This document shows, piece by piece, positions 8,796-10,788 of a stretch of 10,788 nt of DNA (position 1 is the first letter of the stretch; each line of letters opens with the position of its first letter). The notes below the pieces were generated by a model. The model made no database searches and was not told where the DNA came from. It worked only from the letters and a program-made list of their open reading frames with translations. The stretch is taken from positions 1,457,174 through 1,467,961 of the forward strand of contig KQ482003.1 of the NCBI GenBank assembly GCA_001430745.1, written 5' to 3'. Both the position numbers and the translations under genes were made by a program. The DNA comes from Auxenochlorella pyrenoidosa. Taxonomy: Eukaryota > Chlorophyta > Trebouxiophyceae > Chlorellales > Chlorellaceae.

Positions 8796-10663
8796 ATGGC
8801 GAAGATTGCTAACATCCGAGGCCTCAAGGTTCGGAACCCTTGAACCGGCAGCCCACTCTGCTGCCTTGCCTTGCCGTGCCGTCCCAACAGCCGCATGGTC
8901 ATTCACGACCCCCATTTCCTCCATGCGCTGGCCTTACCCTGCAGGCCTACATCCAGGACATCCGGGGCTGCTCCACAAAGGAGCAGGAGAAGGAGCGGGT
9001 GGACAAGGAGCTGGGCAAGATCCGCAAGAAGTACACCAGCGAGAAGGCGATGACGGGTGAGGCAGGGCGCCAGCGCCGGCCACTGCTGCCCTGCTTGGCC
9101 TTGCCCTGCTGCCCTCTCTTCCGTGCTAGTTTACGTCTGGGATGAGCACCAAGTTCTTGCAGCGGCGGCCGGCTGCAGTTGCTGTCCGTTGCCGCCGTGC
9201 GTGCCCTCCCTGTGTCCAAACCTGCCGCCATTCCGCTGCCCTGCATCAACCTGCAGCTTACGACAAGCGCAAGTACATGTGGAAGCTGCTGTACACGCGG
9301 CTGCTGGGCTATGATGTGGACTTTGGCGTGAAGAATGCCAGCGATCTCATTGCAGCGCCAGGGTGCGCAGGGCAACAGCTGTATCTTCTGAGCTCTTGTG
9401 GCGGGCTGTGTCATGCAGCCAGTCCGTGGCGGTGAACCGTTTCTACAGGGCATTCGGGATCGTCAGCGGGAGGTGCGCAAGCGCAAGTGGCAGGCAGTGT
9501 TGAGCTAGGGGCCAAGCGCTGAAAATGAGCATGCTTCGCGGGCGCCTGCGCTGCTGTGCAGGTATGCAGAGAAACAGGTCGGCTACGTTGCCTGCTCCGT
9601 GTTCTTGAATGAGGTGCGCTGGCTGCGCTCCCACCCCGTGGACACCTGTGCGCTGCTGGGGCGTGCACATCAAACCATGACGACGCCGCACCCGCCTGTC
9701 TGCCCCGTGGGCACCGGCTTCTCAAGCACCTCATGCTCCCGGCATGCTGTTTGTGAAGCGATCATGCACGCGTTGGGCCCTGCCACCGTCCCTGCGTGTG
9801 TGTGTGTGCTGCAGAAGGACGAGTTCCTGCGGCTGGTCATCAACTCTGTGCGCAACGACCTCATCTCCCGCAACGAGGCCTTCCAGTGCCTGGCCCTGGA
9901 CTTCATTGCCAACGGTGGGTGCAGGCTGGGCCGTGGCTATGACAGCGGGCATCGCGAGCAGCCCTGCCCCACAGCGGCATCGCTGGCACTGCCCTGCCCT
10001 GACCTGCCAGGGGCACGGGCATGGGTCCCTCTCTGGTGCAGGCAGCAAACCGGCCTCCTCACCGGCCCTGCCTGCTGTGCCTGCCCGCCTGCCTCCCCTC
10101 CCCTCCCCCCGCAGTGGGAGGCTCCGAGTTCTCCCAGCTGCTGACCGCCGACGTGATGGGTGTGCTGGCCAACGGCGCCACGCGGCCGGTGGTGCGCAAG
10201 AAGGCGGCGCTGTGCCTGCTGCGCCTCATCCGCAAGGCGCCCCCCGACGCCGAGATCATGCAGGTGGGCCGCGCTGCCCCGCCCCTGTCCTCTCCTGCTC
10301 TTCCCTGCCATTGTGGGGCTGCGCGCGGCAGGCAGGTCTCACCCAGCTGCCTGCATAGAGGAGGTCGTGGCATGTTGTCAAGGCAGGGGCCTCTCGGGGT
10401 GCTGCTCCGCGCTTCTCCGGGTGCACCCCCCGGCGTCCTTCTTGGGGCGGCCTGCCAGCTTCCGTTGCGGCTGCGCGCTGCCGATGTGGCGGTGCCCTGG
10501 CGCCCTGGACGCTTTGCGCCCACGGCCCCTCCTGCCGCCTGCCTCCCCCCGCAGCCCGAGGTGTGGGGCGTGAAGCTGGCCACGATGCTGGAGGACCGCG
10601 ACCTGGGGGTGCTGCTGGGCCTCACCACGCTGCTGCTGGGGGTGGTGTCGCGCAGCTACGAGG
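8796..10663 (+). CDS. AP2A: AP-2 clathrin adaptor complex, subunit alpha (N-terminal part; gene continues past the window)
   Basis: Exons: 8796-8828, 8945-9056, 9257-9362, 9562-9613, 9815-9914, 10115-10263 and 10555-10663; the last ends at a GTGAGG donor with one codon base left over. This gives 220 residues of a protein usually near 1000. Alpha adaptin is a large subunit of the heterotetramer that links clathrin to plasma-membrane cargo and PI(4,5)P2 in endocytosis. Hallmarks are IRGL at 7-10, RVDKELGKIRKKY at 29-41, YDKRKYMWKLLY at 50-61, LLGYDVDFG at 64-72, EKQVGY at 87-92, RNDLISRNEAFQCLAL at 114-129 and VRKKAALCLLRL at 161-172. These fit alpha rather than AP-1 gamma. Basic residues at 38-40 and 52-54 lie where alpha subunits bind phosphoinositide. 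The start follows an in-frame stop at 8781 and sits in cacc-ATG-G. The 11-codon first exon ends at a weak donor, GTTCGG. Nearly all codons end in G or C. Confidence 0.95.
9796..9808 (+). repeat. GT dinucleotide repeat beside a 3' splice site
   Basis: (GT)6G lies five bases before the gcag acceptor at 9811-9814 of the AP-2 alpha gene. It occupies the place where a pyrimidine tract is expected, so this acceptor is GU-rich and not C/U-rich. Confidence 0.7.
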
Positions 10664-10744
10664 GTGAGGGGCGGCTCATGGACCAGTGCCAACTGAGCCC
10701 TGCACTTGCCAGGCTGCCCTGCTCTGCCAAGCCAGCCCTCTGCT

Positions 10745-10760
10745 TGCCTGCCTGCCTGCC
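10745..10760 (+). repeat. (TGCC)4 tandem repeat
   Basis: Four perfect TGCC units lie in the intron of the AP-2 alpha gene that runs off the right edge. The surrounding 60 bases are also rich in CTGCC and GCC, typical of introns in this window. Confidence 0.7.
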
Positions 10761-10788
10761 AGCCGCCCCCACCCAGCCCAGTCCTGCC

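Noticed and set aside
8582..8812. Plus-strand open frame running over the AP-2 alpha start codon
   Set aside because: It is in another frame, Cys/Arg/Pro-rich, and includes the CTG/CCG repeat. It could act as an upstream ORF only if the 5' UTR is that long, which is unknown.
1..10788. tRNA genes, CRISPR arrays, insertion sequences
   Set aside because: I searched by eye for B-box-like motifs, regularly spaced repeats, transposase motifs and terminal inverted repeats and found none that held up.

Overview
This window looks like nuclear DNA of a GC-rich green alga, most likely a trebouxiophyte of the Chlorella type. The reasons are intron-dense genes with GT...(C/T)GCAG splice sites, exons whose codons end almost entirely in G or C, a TGTAA poly(A) signal downstream of a gene (the usual algal form of the signal), and a plant-type AP-2 alpha adaptin. 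The assignment to a lineage is inference; no species can be named from this stretch.

I could assemble three spliced protein genes exon by exon, with intron phases that match at every junction. (1) Minus strand, 2393 down to the left edge: a protein with two tandem RRM domains, resembling animal RBM45. Seven exons are visible and the 3' end lies outside the window. (2) Plus strand, 5511-8287: a complete six-exon gene for a 603-residue predicted type I membrane protein. It has a signal peptide, a large luminal or extracellular region with an acidic tyrosine-rich tract, one transmembrane helix and a short cytosolic tail with a YxxPhi sorting signal. I recognise no known family. A TGTAA signal lies 168 bases after the stop. 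(3) Plus strand, from 8796 to the right edge: the first seven exons (220 residues) of the alpha subunit of the AP-2 clathrin adaptor.

Genes 1 and 2 are divergent and separated by about 3.1 kb (2394-5510). That gap has clearly lower GC than the exons and no gene I can support. Genes 2 and 3 are in tandem, 508 bases apart from stop to start. No RNA genes, mobile elements or CRISPR arrays were seen.

The genes are not an operon. There is one suggestive link: the membrane protein carries a tail motif of the kind bound by AP-2, and its neighbour encodes AP-2 alpha. This may be chance. The best candidate for something undescribed is the membrane protein itself.
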